NCBI GenBank assembly: GCA_051453625.1
Contig: JBOZIK010000001.1
Coordinates: 212,518,363 to 212,562,670, forward strand
Length of the DNA stretch: 44,308 bases
Source: Welwitschia mirabilis
Taxonomy: Eukaryota; Gnetophyta; Gnetopsida; Welwitschiales
Direction of reading: 5' to 3'
Part shown: in pieces, positions 33,101 through 43,535 of the stretch
Numbering within the stretch: the stretch's first letter is position 1
How the letters are laid out: each line of letters opens with the position of its first letter
Program-made: the position numbers and the translations under genes
Notes under the pieces: model-generated
The model's input: the letters and a program-made list of their open reading frames with translations, nothing else
Database searches by the model: none
Told to the model about the DNA's origin: nothing

Positions 33101-33220
33101 TGACAAGGAGGATAAGGAATGATTGCCCACAAGATATAAGTAGTTGACTAATTAAAAGATAATAAGAGATTAGATGATTTTTAAAAGAATAAGAAGATTA
33201 ATAATCTTTAGATGAATAAA
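30108..33220 (-). mobile_element. Copia region between RNase H and 3' LTR
   Basis: About 3 kb lies between the RNase H end and the polypurine tract, much more than a minimal Copia element needs. A Lys/Glu-coding stretch on the minus strand (about 30,880-30,980) suggests a charged, possibly coiled-coil-coding segment. SIRE-type Copia elements carry an extra frame here, but no continuous frame survives, and extra nested insertions are equally possible. The 74-codon plus-strand frame at 31,658-31,882 has no domain. An A tract is at about 31,566-31,580. Confidence 0.4.
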
Positions 33221-33688
33221 TGTTATAACCCACATTTTGTAAGCTTTAATTAATAAAGTTTCTAAACTATGTAAAACATTTTTTATATCAATTCTAATGA
33301 AAATCCTTTTTTTATTCTTAGAGAGAATTTATGTGTAACCCTATAATCAATAAAGTATTGTACATCGAACATTATANNNNNNNNNNNNNNNNNNNNNNNN
33401 NNNNNNNNNNNNNNNNNNNNNNNNNNNNNNNNNNNNNNNNNNNNNNNNNNNNNNNNNNNNNNNNNNNNNNNNNNNNATAAATATAGAACACAAATTTGAC
33501 ATCGTTATTGTATGCAAACCAAGAGGATCTATGGTTAAGTAATAATTGTATTTTCTAATTATTTTAAATCTTATAATGTGTTAATACAGTCTAAATAGGA
33601 TTTGATCCTAGGTTCCATTGTGCATGTTAGTTATTAATACAAAAAAAATATTATGGTTAATTAGGGTAATTTAAGTTGGGGTGTTACA
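33221..33688 (+). mobile_element. Solo LTR with 5-bp target-site duplication
   Basis: It starts TGTTATAACCCAC and ends GTTGGGGTGTTACA, a typical TGTNACACCC-like inverted terminus of Gypsy LTRs. It is flanked by ATAAA at 33,216-33,220 and ATAAA at 33,689-33,693. It contains a 100-N gap (33,377-33,476), so the true length is unknown. No internal region follows; Copia sequence lies on both sides, so it landed in the Copia element and recombined to a solo LTR, or is a small non-autonomous element. Confidence 0.88.
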
Positions 33689-33729
33689 ATAAAGAAGCAA
33701 TTTTAGGCTTATAAAGATTGGTTAGAAGG

Positions 33730-34330
33730 TGTAGGTAAATTAAGAACAAGATCCACAACTATGAGATTTCCATAGAGGTATAAATCTATCTTGAAAAAGA
33801 GGTTTAGTAAAGATGTTTGCTACTTGTTACTCAGTGGGTACATATTTAAGAGGAATATTCTTACTTTCAACATGATTTCTGAATGAAATGATCATGAATG
33901 TCAATGTGTTTGATTTGAGAGTGAAGCACAATATTCTTAAAAATTTTGATCCCACTAGAATTATCACAAAAGATGGAAGTATTAGATCCATGGATATCTA
34001 ATTCTTTTAGCACATGATGGATCCATAAAACTTGGGCAACACAATCAACAAATATTTGATATTCAACTTCTATGGTAGATACAAAAATTGAGGTTTGGTT
34101 CTTACTAACATAATTAATAGGATCTGATCCTTAAAAGAAACAATGACTACTAGTATGTTTTCTATCATGCTTAGACCTAGCCCAATCAGCATCATAAAAA
34201 GTAAATATATGTAAACTAGTTTCTTTATAAAATCATACAACATAGTCTAATGTATAGTTACATATCTCAAGATTCTCTTAACAACTTTTGTATGAGATTA
34301 TTTAGTGTTTTGATTAATAACTAGTGTGAT
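33730..34330 (-). mobile_element. Copia RNase H remnant
   Basis: The minus strand encodes, in order, YDADWARSKHDRKHTSS (about 34,180), GSDPINYVSKNQTSI, EVEYQIFVDCVAQVLWIHHV, IFCDNSSGIKI, HIDIHDHFI, LKYVPTE, then QVANIFTKPL (33,798-33,815 is the FTKPL core). This is the complete Copia RNase H order with only a few stops and shifts. Confidence 0.92.
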
Positions 34331-35179
34331 GGCCTAGCATATAAGTGATGTTAGTTATACTTATAATGAGATACAGTAGACTTCTAATTATGCTTCTATA
34401 TAACTTTGTGTTCACGTCGTTTTTATTCTCATCCACATCAATCTTGTCATTTAAAATTTCTTCATTATTTACCTATTAATTTTTATTGTAATAGAAAAAC
34501 ATTATCATTTCTTTGTTTATTCTGTAAGCCATTTCAAAATGATTACTTGCTAATTTGATAAAGTCATGAGATATGAAGTATAAAATAGAGCCAAGAATGA
34601 TATCATCAACATAAATTTTCACTATGAGGAAATTCAATTTAGTCTATTTGATGAATAAATTTTTATTTTTGTTACCTCTAATAAAATTATGCTCAAATAG
34701 AAATGGGGTAATTTTTTCATACATTAGACAGAATGACTTATTTAGTTCCTAGAACGTATTCTTTAATCTATAAACATGGTTAGGAAAATCTAGTTCTTCA
34801 AAACCAAGGGATTATTCTACATATACTAATTCATTTAACATTCCATTCAAAAAGGTACTTTTCACATCCATTTAATATATTTTATTTGTATGAAGAAAAA
34901 ATAGAGCGAAAAAATTTCTAATTAATTCTAATCTAGCTATAGGGGTAAAGTTTTTCCTCAAAACATCTACCTTTTGTTTGAGAATATTTTTAAGCTCCTA
35001 ATTTGCTCTACTTCTCATAAGTTTAGAATTTTCATTTAATTTGTTCTTAAAAACACATTTAATTCCGATTAAATTTGTGATTCCAAGTTAAGTAATAAGC
35101 TCTCGCAAATTATTCTTCTTAAATTAATTAAGCTCTTTTTGCATAGCATTCATTCAACTCTCATCATTTTAAATTACAT
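34331..35179 (-). mobile_element. Copia reverse transcriptase remnant
   Basis: The minus strand runs AMQKEL, IKCVFKNKLNENSKL, FTPIARLELIRNFFALF, MDVKSTFLNGMLNELVYVE, GFEELDFPNHVYRLK, HNFIRGNKNKNLFI, and IYVDDIILGS with the catalytic YVDD at 34,602-34,613. The catalytic aspartates are still present although stops and frameshifts disable the frame. The element continues into a 100-N gap at 35,180. Confidence 0.93.
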
Positions 35180-35279
35180 NNNNNNNNNNNNNNNNNNNNN
35201 NNNNNNNNNNNNNNNNNNNNNNNNNNNNNNNNNNNNNNNNNNNNNNNNNNNNNNNNNNNNNNNNNNNNNNNNNNNNNNN

Positions 35280-35985
35280 TACATCTAAAAAGTGACATTT
35301 ATTCTAAGTAATGAAGGACAATTTAACAAGATAAAGTTATAGTTTTTATGATTTTATCATTTTTATCTTGCTTTATGCTATTAAATTCATAAAAATAGAC
35401 ATTCTGCCTTTACTAATAATATTTTCATGTCTTTAATAGGATGCTAGAACATAGGCAAAATGTCAAAGGTAAATTTCTTAAAAAACTAATGACACCAGTA
35501 GGATCTTAATGGTGGCACCAGTTAGGTCGTAGATCTTTAGCTCATTTTTACACATTGGGATTTATAATAGATGATAAGTTCATTTAGGTGATTAGTTGGC
35601 TCATCTGAAATTATTAAAAATTCTGCAAATTTTAAAAACCTACCCCTAACCTTGATTTTTAGGATATAAATAGGAACTTAAGCCTTATTTTTAGACATCA
35701 TATCTCATCATACCTAATACAATTAACTCTTTATATTTTAAAGATCATAAAGGTTCTATATATTTTTTTAATAAGCTTTTTCTTTAGGAATAAGCTAGCT
35801 CTTAATGCTAGCATGACATTTTAAGCTTCGGCTTGAGTCTTTTATACTATTATGCATAAAGTATAATATAAAATAACTATTATATAAAGTCTAATATCTA
35901 AGATCTTTTGTGATGGTTATAGAATAACCACTATATAAAGTATAAATATTAAAACTAAAAGAATGATTATCTTTAAATACCATAA
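35280..35985. other. AT-rich, possible LTR with TATA-like site
   Basis: GGATATAAATAGGAACTTAA at about 35,660 resembles an LTR promoter in plus sense, and the left part contains a short repeated ATTATATAAAGT-like motif (about 35,880-35,940). No LTR ends were found. It does not continue the Copia frame from the left of the gap. Confidence 0.3.
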
Positions 35986-36190
35986 AAAAATCCACTACAA
36001 AAGGTCACTTTTTTACTAATGTAAGCTCACTAAATGGTTCTTAGCATTCTTGTATCCACTTGAAAGAAGAAGCTTTACTAAGAAGATTACAAAGAGGTTT
36101 AGATATCATGCTAAAGTTGTGAATAAACTTCCTATAGTGTTCTACATGTCCAAAAAAAGATCAAATATCTTTTAATTTCTATGAAATAGG
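35985..36190 (-). mobile_element. Gypsy reverse transcriptase fragment (thumb region)
   Basis: The minus strand encodes FGHVEHYRKFIHNFSMISKPLCNLLSKASSFKWIQEC in short open segments, then EPFSELT. This is the Gypsy RT end and the start of the RT-RNase H linker, in the version typical of Athila/Tat-like elements. Neighbouring domains are not readable, so it is a short relic. Confidence 0.78.
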
Positions 36191-39100
36191 AAGACATAAG
36201 AAACATAAAAATACATGTCAAAAGTTAGCTAAAGTTTAGTGGAACATTATAACAAATGCCATTTTGCTAGTCGTTTGGATAATATAAGGGATGATGCCAT
36301 CTCATAAGAATTCCATGTCATCTACCAAATTGATTCTAGTTAGCATCCTTAGTGGCTTTAATTATTCTGTCATCCGTATAGTCATCCAGAGGATAAAGTG
36401 GATGATAGGCTTTCTACAAGTATTCATGTAATACATCAACGTCAATATTTGCAGAAAGTTTGCTTTAAAATAGAAAGTATTATAAATTGCTTTAAATGTT
36501 ATAAAATGTTATGAAGATTATATGCTTTTATATCTTTCATCTCAGCTCTTCATTATCATAGAAATCTAGCATAAACCTATTTAATATCCTATAAAACTAC
36601 TCAAAATACCCTATCAAATACATGCAATTCGGTAATTCAACATTCTTTTTCTTGTTTACTAATTTAATTATATTTTTTATTGGTCTTATATTATTTTCAT
36701 ACTTTTTCAAAAAAATTGGTTAAAGTAATGAGCTCCTTAAAGTACTGTCCTATAGTTTTAAATCTGTTTTCCTATCTTCTCTTTTTTGAATATTTGAAAA
36801 AGTGTAGGAAAAAAAAACTAGAAATCATATGATTTACTCAATTTATATCTAAGGTTCATACTTATAATGGTTTGACCACTTTAGCCGAATTTTATATATG
36901 AGTTTACTCATGACCTTTTCATCTTGAGAAAATAAAATTTCTTATTATCCCATTAGTAACTTTCCTTTACTTGAAGAAGGAAGGCAATGTAACAATCTAA
37001 CAAAACATTTGAAATTGATTGTACATGTATTACATCTTGAGGCTAGGATAGTTTTTTCATCACTTAATAAAAAATTATTATTCTAGTATAAATGTTATTC
37101 TTCATCTTTCTTATTAAATACTTATAACCAACTATCAAATTTGACTTAGTGGCTCTTCATTAGCATCTCCCATTCTTAGAATAATTCGATGCATGATTTA
37201 ACACTAATTCTCTTAATAGGCCCAAAAGTGTAAAAATGTTTTTTTTTTTTTTTTTGTTTTTTGTTTTTTGAGGATTTCCCTACTACTACAATGTCTATCC
37301 TAGACTAGATTATACCCACACCCTATCTCTCATTAGATCAAAAGAAATTACCTTAAGTAGATTCTTGATTTTCTACATTATTTTTGCACCATTCATCTTG
37401 TCCTTACTTCTTCCACTAGGAAGGGAAAAAAGGTTTAAAAAAAAAGGAAAATATGCATTTGAAGTTAGAAATGATCATTGTGTATTCCTCGTAACTTATA
37501 CCTTTGGCACAATACTTTAAGCTCTACCTACATTTGTTAGGCTCACTACCTATAGAAGTTTATCATATATTAATTCTCATTTTGTTATGCTTCGCATTAA
37601 TGGAAATGGTATTTTAAGTAATCTTCTTAGTTTTCTTCTTTATTTTATTTTTTTCTAATACAAATAATGCTCTTTATTAGCTTCTTTTAGGAGTTATTAA
37701 CTTATTCCAATTTTATAATTTCCAAGTGAATAACCTTTGTTTTTCAAACTATGAAATCTTTTCTTAGGATACTTATAAGGCTATGTTTAGAAGGGTTGAT
37801 CATTTCCTTACAATTCTAGGAAACAATATTCATTATCTTATTCTGTTAGAGTTTTTTTCTTAAGAACTAAATTGATGGTACTTGAGTACTACTAGCAATA
37901 TCTATTATTATCTGATTACTTGATGATTCATCTGAGGTCTTTATTTCCTATCTAAAATGACTATGAATGAATCCTTCACATAATTTAAAACATATTTCTT
38001 TATTAATTTTTGGAACTTATTTGATAATATCCACTAATTTATTCTTAGGAATTATAATCAATTTTGCCTTCCTTATTTTCTACGTTGAATTTTCATTCTT
38101 TTTTCTTTTCTTTTTTTTATGTTTTTCATTTTCAGCTTTAAGCATTAGTTGCATATCTTTCCTTTCCATATATTTTAAATGTAATATTTTAATGCATGAT
38201 TTACATTTACACACAACATGTAAGTGAATTACATTTATCTCTATTTACCCTTTCTTTATTTGCAAATTTAGTTGTTTAAAATTGCTTGCCTCTTTTGTTT
38301 TTATCTATAAAGCCAATCAAGAGCTATCTTAGTTATTTGAAAGTAATAAAATTCAAGTGAAGTATCTCATTGAGATTTCTTACAATTAATGACAATATGT
38401 TCCTATTTATAAATTCTAGTGATAGATCTATTAGATAAATCCACATTAGATTTTTAATACAAATCCTTTTTAAAACCTCCTAAAGCTCATTTTCCTGAAG
38501 TAAATCCTTGAATTCCAATGAACCATTGAAAGGATGTTATATAGATCTTCTTTAGAATTTTAAAAAGTTATCATTTTGTACACCACTAAGACTTCTACCT
38601 CCTTAGATACAAAAATCCATGCAAAGACAAATAGAGTATTAGAGAGAATCCATAGTGCTTCTACTAGTAATTATAGTGTGTAGGTAGATATCATTTTCTA
38701 ATATTATGTCATATGTNNNNNNNNNNNNNNNNNNNNNNNNNNNNNNNNNNNNNNNNNNNNNNNNNNNNNNNNNNNNNNNNNNNNNNNNNNNNNNNNNNNN
38801 NNNNNNNNNNNNNNNNTGTTTCAAATCTTGATGCATATATTATTTTCATAATTCATAAAACATGCTTTCCCACCTCTTAATTGTATGTAACACAATCCTA
38901 CAGCATAGGAAAGAGTAGACATGACACTCATGTAGTGAGACACCATGTTATCACATTGATGCCCTCAAAAGAGATGGTGAAATTTCTTTGATATCCTTCT
39001 TTAATGCCTTCATTTATTATTTGATTACTTTATTTTTTTGATATGGTTATTATTAGATAGAATAATGTTTAAATACATACTTTTCCTTGTAGAGCTTAAA

Positions 39101-39448
39101 GGATGTATGACTTTTTAAGGAGGGAAAGGAGGTGGGAAATGGGATGGTTATTGATAGAGGCCATAATAGCAAGGTTTTTGGTGAGTGCATATGGGATGAA
39201 CATGCTAAAATCCTTCTGTTTTATAAACCTCAATGCCACCCCATATAAACAAGTTGTTAATGGCTTAAACATGTTATTTAATAAACTAGACAATAACATT
39301 AGTTGACCCATCATGATGTTGCATGACAAGTTTAATGATAAGGATAATGTTATATATGGTACATACAAATTCCCATCCCTTATTTCAAAATATAAATTAG
39401 CATATTTTACTTTCTTATACATGATATAACTTGAGACCTAGTTCTAAC
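36191..39448. other. AT-rich repeat debris, unassigned
   Basis: No confident domain. The long T-rich frame at 37,967-38,227 and the overlapping opposite-strand frames at 39,096-39,422 lack recognisable motifs. A long T tract interrupted by G lies at about 37,238-37,270. A 100-N gap lies at 38,717-38,816 and, unlike the next three gaps, shows no duplicated flank. Confidence 0.35.
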
Positions 39449-41144
39449 TGTCGTGATAAAATTATTATTATAGGGCTATAGTTATGAACTCTAGAGTTTA
39501 ACTTGAGCTATGGAAATATCTCTTTCATGATAGGTAATCATGCCATTGGTATCATGCTATTTTAATAGATATTAATTTCATACATACTAATTATTGCTTA
39601 CATACTATGAATTTTCTATGTATGTGTTGAAAATAGAAGATTATGAATTTATGTTTTGAAAACAAAAGAGTATGAATTTTGTACCTTTACTAAATATGGA
39701 ATTCTTTTTTTATGTATGGAATGACAAATGTAATGCTTGAGCCATTGTCCCCTTGATTGTCTCCACAACAGGCAAGATGACACTTATAACCATCAGTCGA
39801 CCTTTGTCTATTTCATCTATTTCTTTCTTGTACTTGAGTGTGTTTTGCAGTTCCTTTTGTGTGGCTATTTTGCTTCTTAGTCCTATAAATAAGACCCCCT
39901 TTTGACTCTCCTATCCATATTCATTTGCATTAGATAGTCTAATGATAGGAGATCAAAGGAATAAAGATCCATCTTATGAGTTATAGAATTATATTTCCTT
40001 AGTAAAGAGATGTGCATCCTCCATTGAGGCTTAGTTGTTTCATAACCTAGATGTTGGTTCTATTTTAATATCAAAAATCTATTTCATTTGTGCATTTAAT
40101 TCTATTATATTTCCCTTATGATTTATATTGTCCTTGATCTAGTAACAATTTCATTAACGATATAGGTCTTAAGGGTAGCCTTTGTTAAGGCTGAAGAAAG
40201 TAGTTTTAGATTCNNNNNNNNNNNNNNNNNNNNNNNNNNNNNNNNNNNNNNNNNNNNNNNNNNNNNNNNNNNNNNNNNNNNNNNNNNNNNNNNNNNNNNN
40301 NNNNNNNNNNNNNTGTCCCCTTGGTTGTCTCCACTATAGACAAGATGAAACTTATACCTGTCAGTCGAACTTTGTCTATTTCATCTATTTCTTTCTTATA
40401 CTTGAGTGTGTTTTGCAATTCCTTTTGTATGACTATTTTTCTTCTTAGCCCTATAAATAAGACCCCCTTTTGACTCTCCTATCCATATTCATTTGCATTA
40501 GATAGTCTAATGATAGGAGATTGAAGGGATAGAAATCCATCTTGCGAGTTATAGAACTATATTTCCTTAGTAAAGAGATGTGCATCCTCCATTGAGGCTC
40601 AGTTGTTTCGTAACCTAGATGTTCGTTCTATTTTAATGTCAAAAATCAATTTCATGTATGCATTCAATTATACTATATTTCCCTTATGATTTATATTGTC
40701 CTTGATCTAGTAACAATTTCATTAATGATATAGGTCTTAAGGGTAGCCTTTGTTAAGGCTGAAGAAAGTAGTTTTAGATTCATTTTGCATATCATTTATT
40801 TAACTCACTTGATAGCTTAAGTTAGTCTTGATTAGTGACAGTATCCTTGACTAATTTAGGTTATACAGGGTTGATCCTCTTAACCCATTAATTTGGTACT
40901 TTGATAAGTATTCATTTAGATTAAGTGCATTTACATTACATCAGATATTTACTTTTTTGCATTTAAGTTTTGATTACCATATTCTCTTCGAAAATCAATT
41001 CTTATTTTTCTCTCATAAGTCTTCAATGGGTCATAACATTTGGGTCACTCCCATTCATACTAGACTGTGTATTTTACACTCTATAGATTTTGATTAACAA
41101 GATTTGGAGTAAGACATGAAGTTGCAAAATTATGCACTTCAACA
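39449..41144 (+). mobile_element. Athila/Tat-like Gypsy 5' LTR (with duplicated middle)
   Basis: A candidate start is TGTCGTGATAAAAT at 39,449, and the end is placed at TTCAACA (41,144) just before a primer-binding block. TATAAATAAGACCCC at 39,884 and again at 40,452 is the likely LTR promoter. The 468 bp before the N gap (39,746-40,213) is repeated directly after it (40,314-40,781). If that is an unmerged overlap, the LTR would be about 1.1 kb. The left end is tentative. Confidence 0.6.
39746..40781 (+). repeat. 468-bp duplicated block abutting gap (pair 1)
   Basis: 39,746-40,213 and 40,314-40,781 have the same length, begin TGTCCCCTTG and end TTTTAGATTC. They differ at roughly 7 in 100 positions by eye. 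The first copy ends exactly at the gap and the second begins exactly after it. Confidence 0.95.
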
Positions 41145-41146
41145 TC

Positions 41147-41165
41147 TTGGCATCATTACTAGTGA
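41147..41165 (+). other. Eroded Gypsy primer-binding site
   Basis: TTGGCATCATTACTAGTGA aligns without gaps to TTGGCGCCGTTGCCGGGGA, the block seen after the 5' LTR of many plant Athila/Tat-type Gypsy elements. Seven positions differ; six are C-to-T or G-to-A transitions, most at CG or CNG sites. It fixes element orientation as plus. Confidence 0.65.
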
Positions 41166-41313
41166 AGGCTACTAAGGAGCATGAGGATTTTCATTGTTCA
41201 AGTGAGTAAATCAGATTTCTATTTGGTTACTTATCCATAGTAACCTTTTATTTTTAATTAGAAACATTGGGTTTTTTGTTATAGTTTTTAGGTTTTCTAA
41301 ATCAATAACAATA

Positions 41314-41685
41314 GTTGTCATCCTCTCTACCATTCCCATGACATTGAGAATGACAACACAGATTTCTTAATTTTCTTTTTACTGTAAATTTTTCTTTTGA
41401 TTTTTATTTGAATAGTTAAATAGTTGTTGTCTCCTTAGTCGTCCACATGACATGGTGAATGATAGTTTTGTTTTTATTTTTGGTTTTCTGTTTTTGGATT
41501 ACAGCATTTGTTAGCATAGTAATAATCAATTTGCATCATCTCTTGTATCATTCCCATAACCAGAAGGATGATAGTTTATTTTTAGCTTTTGGCTTTTTGC
41601 TAGATTTTTGTTTTCTATTTTTGCCTTTTGTTTTTGTCATTCCCTCTATTGTTTCCATGATAGTTAGAATGACTCTTAGTTATTC
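41314..41685 (+). repeat. ~107-bp repeats in retroelement leader
   Basis: Four diverged units begin near 41,314, 41,426, 41,531 and 41,632. Each has a core like GTCATCCTCTCTACCATTCC followed by CATGACATTGAGAATGA, then a T-rich spacer. They lie between the PBS and the gag-like region. The 127-codon T-rich open frame at 41,459-41,842 results from this and is not a credible gene. Confidence 0.7.
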
Positions 41686-42889
41686 TTTATTTTTTTTCTA
41701 TTATTTTTTGTTTATAGGATGCTATGACATGATTGATAGAGGAGAGAAATATAAGAGAAAAAGGTTATTGATAAAAGAAACTATCAAAGAAGAATTGATC
41801 AACATCAATATAGGATTGGGTACACAATCTCTAAGTGTGTAGAATATCCCTTGTAAGTTCATTTTTTGTTTTTTCCTTTAAATATGACTCTGTGAAGGAA
41901 ACTTTTTTAGAAGATAATTTAGAAGATGATAGCCGTTATATTTTTGAATGTTAAGGATCCAGGTAATCTTAATTAAAAAAAATGAAGCATTAAAGAATGT
42001 AGAACTTGATCATGACCGTATTCTTATCTTCCTTATCATTTTGAATTAGATTCTATTATTCCCATTCTTCTTAATTATCAATAGTGACACAAGAACATTT
42101 AAGAAAATTCTTGTTAAAAGGAGAAGAAAATTAAAAAATCCCAAGGATAATAGTAAGAAAATAATTCGAGAAATTTTTGCAAAAAGAAAGAAGAGCTTAA
42201 AAAATTCCGAGGATAATAGTAAGAAAACAGTTTAAGAGATTNNNNNNNNNNNNNNNNNNNNNNNNNNNNNNNNNNNNNNNNNNNNNNNNNNNNNNNNNNN
42301 NNNNNNNNNNNNNNNNNNNNNNNNNNNNNNNNNNNNNNNNNTTTTATTTTGTTTTCTATTATTTTTTGTTTGTAGGATGCTATGACATGATTGATACAGA
42401 AGAGAAATATAAGAGGTAAGGGTTATTGATAAAAGAAACTATCAAAGAATAATTGGTCAACATCGATATAGGATTGGGTACACAATCTCTAAGTGTGTAG
42501 AATATCCCTTGTGAGTTCATTTTTTGTTTTTTTCTCTAAATCTGACTTTGTGAAGGAAACTTTTTTAGAAGATAATTTAGAAGACGATAGCCATTATATT
42601 TTTGAATGTTAAGGATCCAGGTAATCTTAATTAAAAAAATGAAGCATTAAAGAATGTATAACTTGATCATGACCGTATTCCTATCTTCCTTATCATTTTG
42701 AATTAGATTCCATTTTTCTTAATTATCAATAGTGATACAAGGACATTTAAGGAAATTCTTATTGAAAGGAGGAGAAAATTGAAAAATCCCGAGGATAATA
42801 GTAAGAAAACAATTCGAGAAATTTTTAAGATATGGAGAAGAAACTTAAAATACTCTGAGAATAATAGTAAGAAAACACTTCGAAAGATT
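41684..42889 (+). repeat. ~550-bp duplicated block abutting gap (pair 2)
   Basis: 41,684-42,241 matches 42,342-42,889 through shared blocks such as AGGATGCTATGACATGATTG, GGATTGGGTACACAATCTCT and TTAAGGATCCAGGTAATCTT. The left copy runs right up to the gap and the right copy starts immediately after it. There are small indels. Confidence 0.93.
42130..42235 (+). repeat. 66-bp repeats coding a 22-residue unit (left copy)
   Basis: AGGATAATAGTAAGAAAA recurs with 66-bp spacing at about 42,145 and 42,211, within lysine-rich coding-like sequence. The same pair occurs in the right copy at about 42,792 and 42,858. The conceptual unit includes DNSKKTIREIF and NNSKKTLRKIF. It is probably a gag-like charged repeat of the Gypsy element. 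Confidence 0.7.
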
Positions 42890-43535
42890 TTCATAGAAAG
42901 AAGGAGAACAACACAAAATGATGTTGAGAGTAGGAATTGGGTCTATTCCTCTTTTTAATCATCTTATTATTTCCCTTATTCTCTTCAAACTTAATATAGA
43001 AATAATAACAAAAAGTTTCAACACTTTAGGGATTTAACTTCATTTATACAAATTTCTTATAATCACTTCTATCAATCCCATCCATTCCCCGTAAAGTACT
43101 ATGAAGAAGAACCATATTCCATGAACTACTATGAGGAAGTAAATGATCCAATGAAAGAAAGGATTGATGAAATGATAAATAACCAAGAAAATAATGACAA
43201 AAAGATAGATAATTTAGCTGACATCGTGTAACAAACACCATTACAAATACTAGATTCGTTTTTAATACAACAACATCAAATCTATTCTTCTACATCCTAT
43301 GTTGAGAAAAATAAGAATAATTTAGAAACAAATGATACTAATTATTGTGTTCAAAAATAAGATGAAATTTTAAATCAAACTTCAACATCCTACTCATTAA
43401 GAGATGATCAAAGGGGAGATAACAATAACTCAACTCTATCTTTTAATAATAAAGATAAGGAGGGTTATTTATTATATTATGATATTGAGATGTTATATTA
43501 TATCCCTGGAATACATTTATTGCTAAACAATGTTG
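42760..43535 (+). pseudogene. Gag-like acidic/Asn-rich frame of the Gypsy element
   Basis: A broken plus-strand frame encodes charged repeats (see the 66-bp repeats), then YYEEEPYSMNYYEEVND, ERIDEMINNQENNDKKIDNL and SSTSYVEKNKNNLETNDTN. It ends with an acidic Asn/Ser-rich stretch. No zinc knuckle or matrix domain is recognised. Its place after LTR, PBS and leader makes gag or a lineage-specific frame before gag the best guess. Several in-frame stops make it defective; the copy right of the gap is worse. Confidence 0.45.

Noticed and set aside
37967-38227. 86-codon frame as a small membrane protein
   Set aside because: Poly-Phe composition from a T-rich tract; no family, no flanking gene signals.
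39096-39422. 108-codon minus-strand frame overlapping a plus-strand frame
   Set aside because: No recognisable motif on either strand, and it sits among repeats; kept only as unassigned sequence.
41459-41842. 127-codon hydrophobic frame as a membrane protein gene
   Set aside because: The Phe/Leu/Val bias comes from T-rich tandem leader repeats; the duplicated copy after the gap does not preserve the frame.
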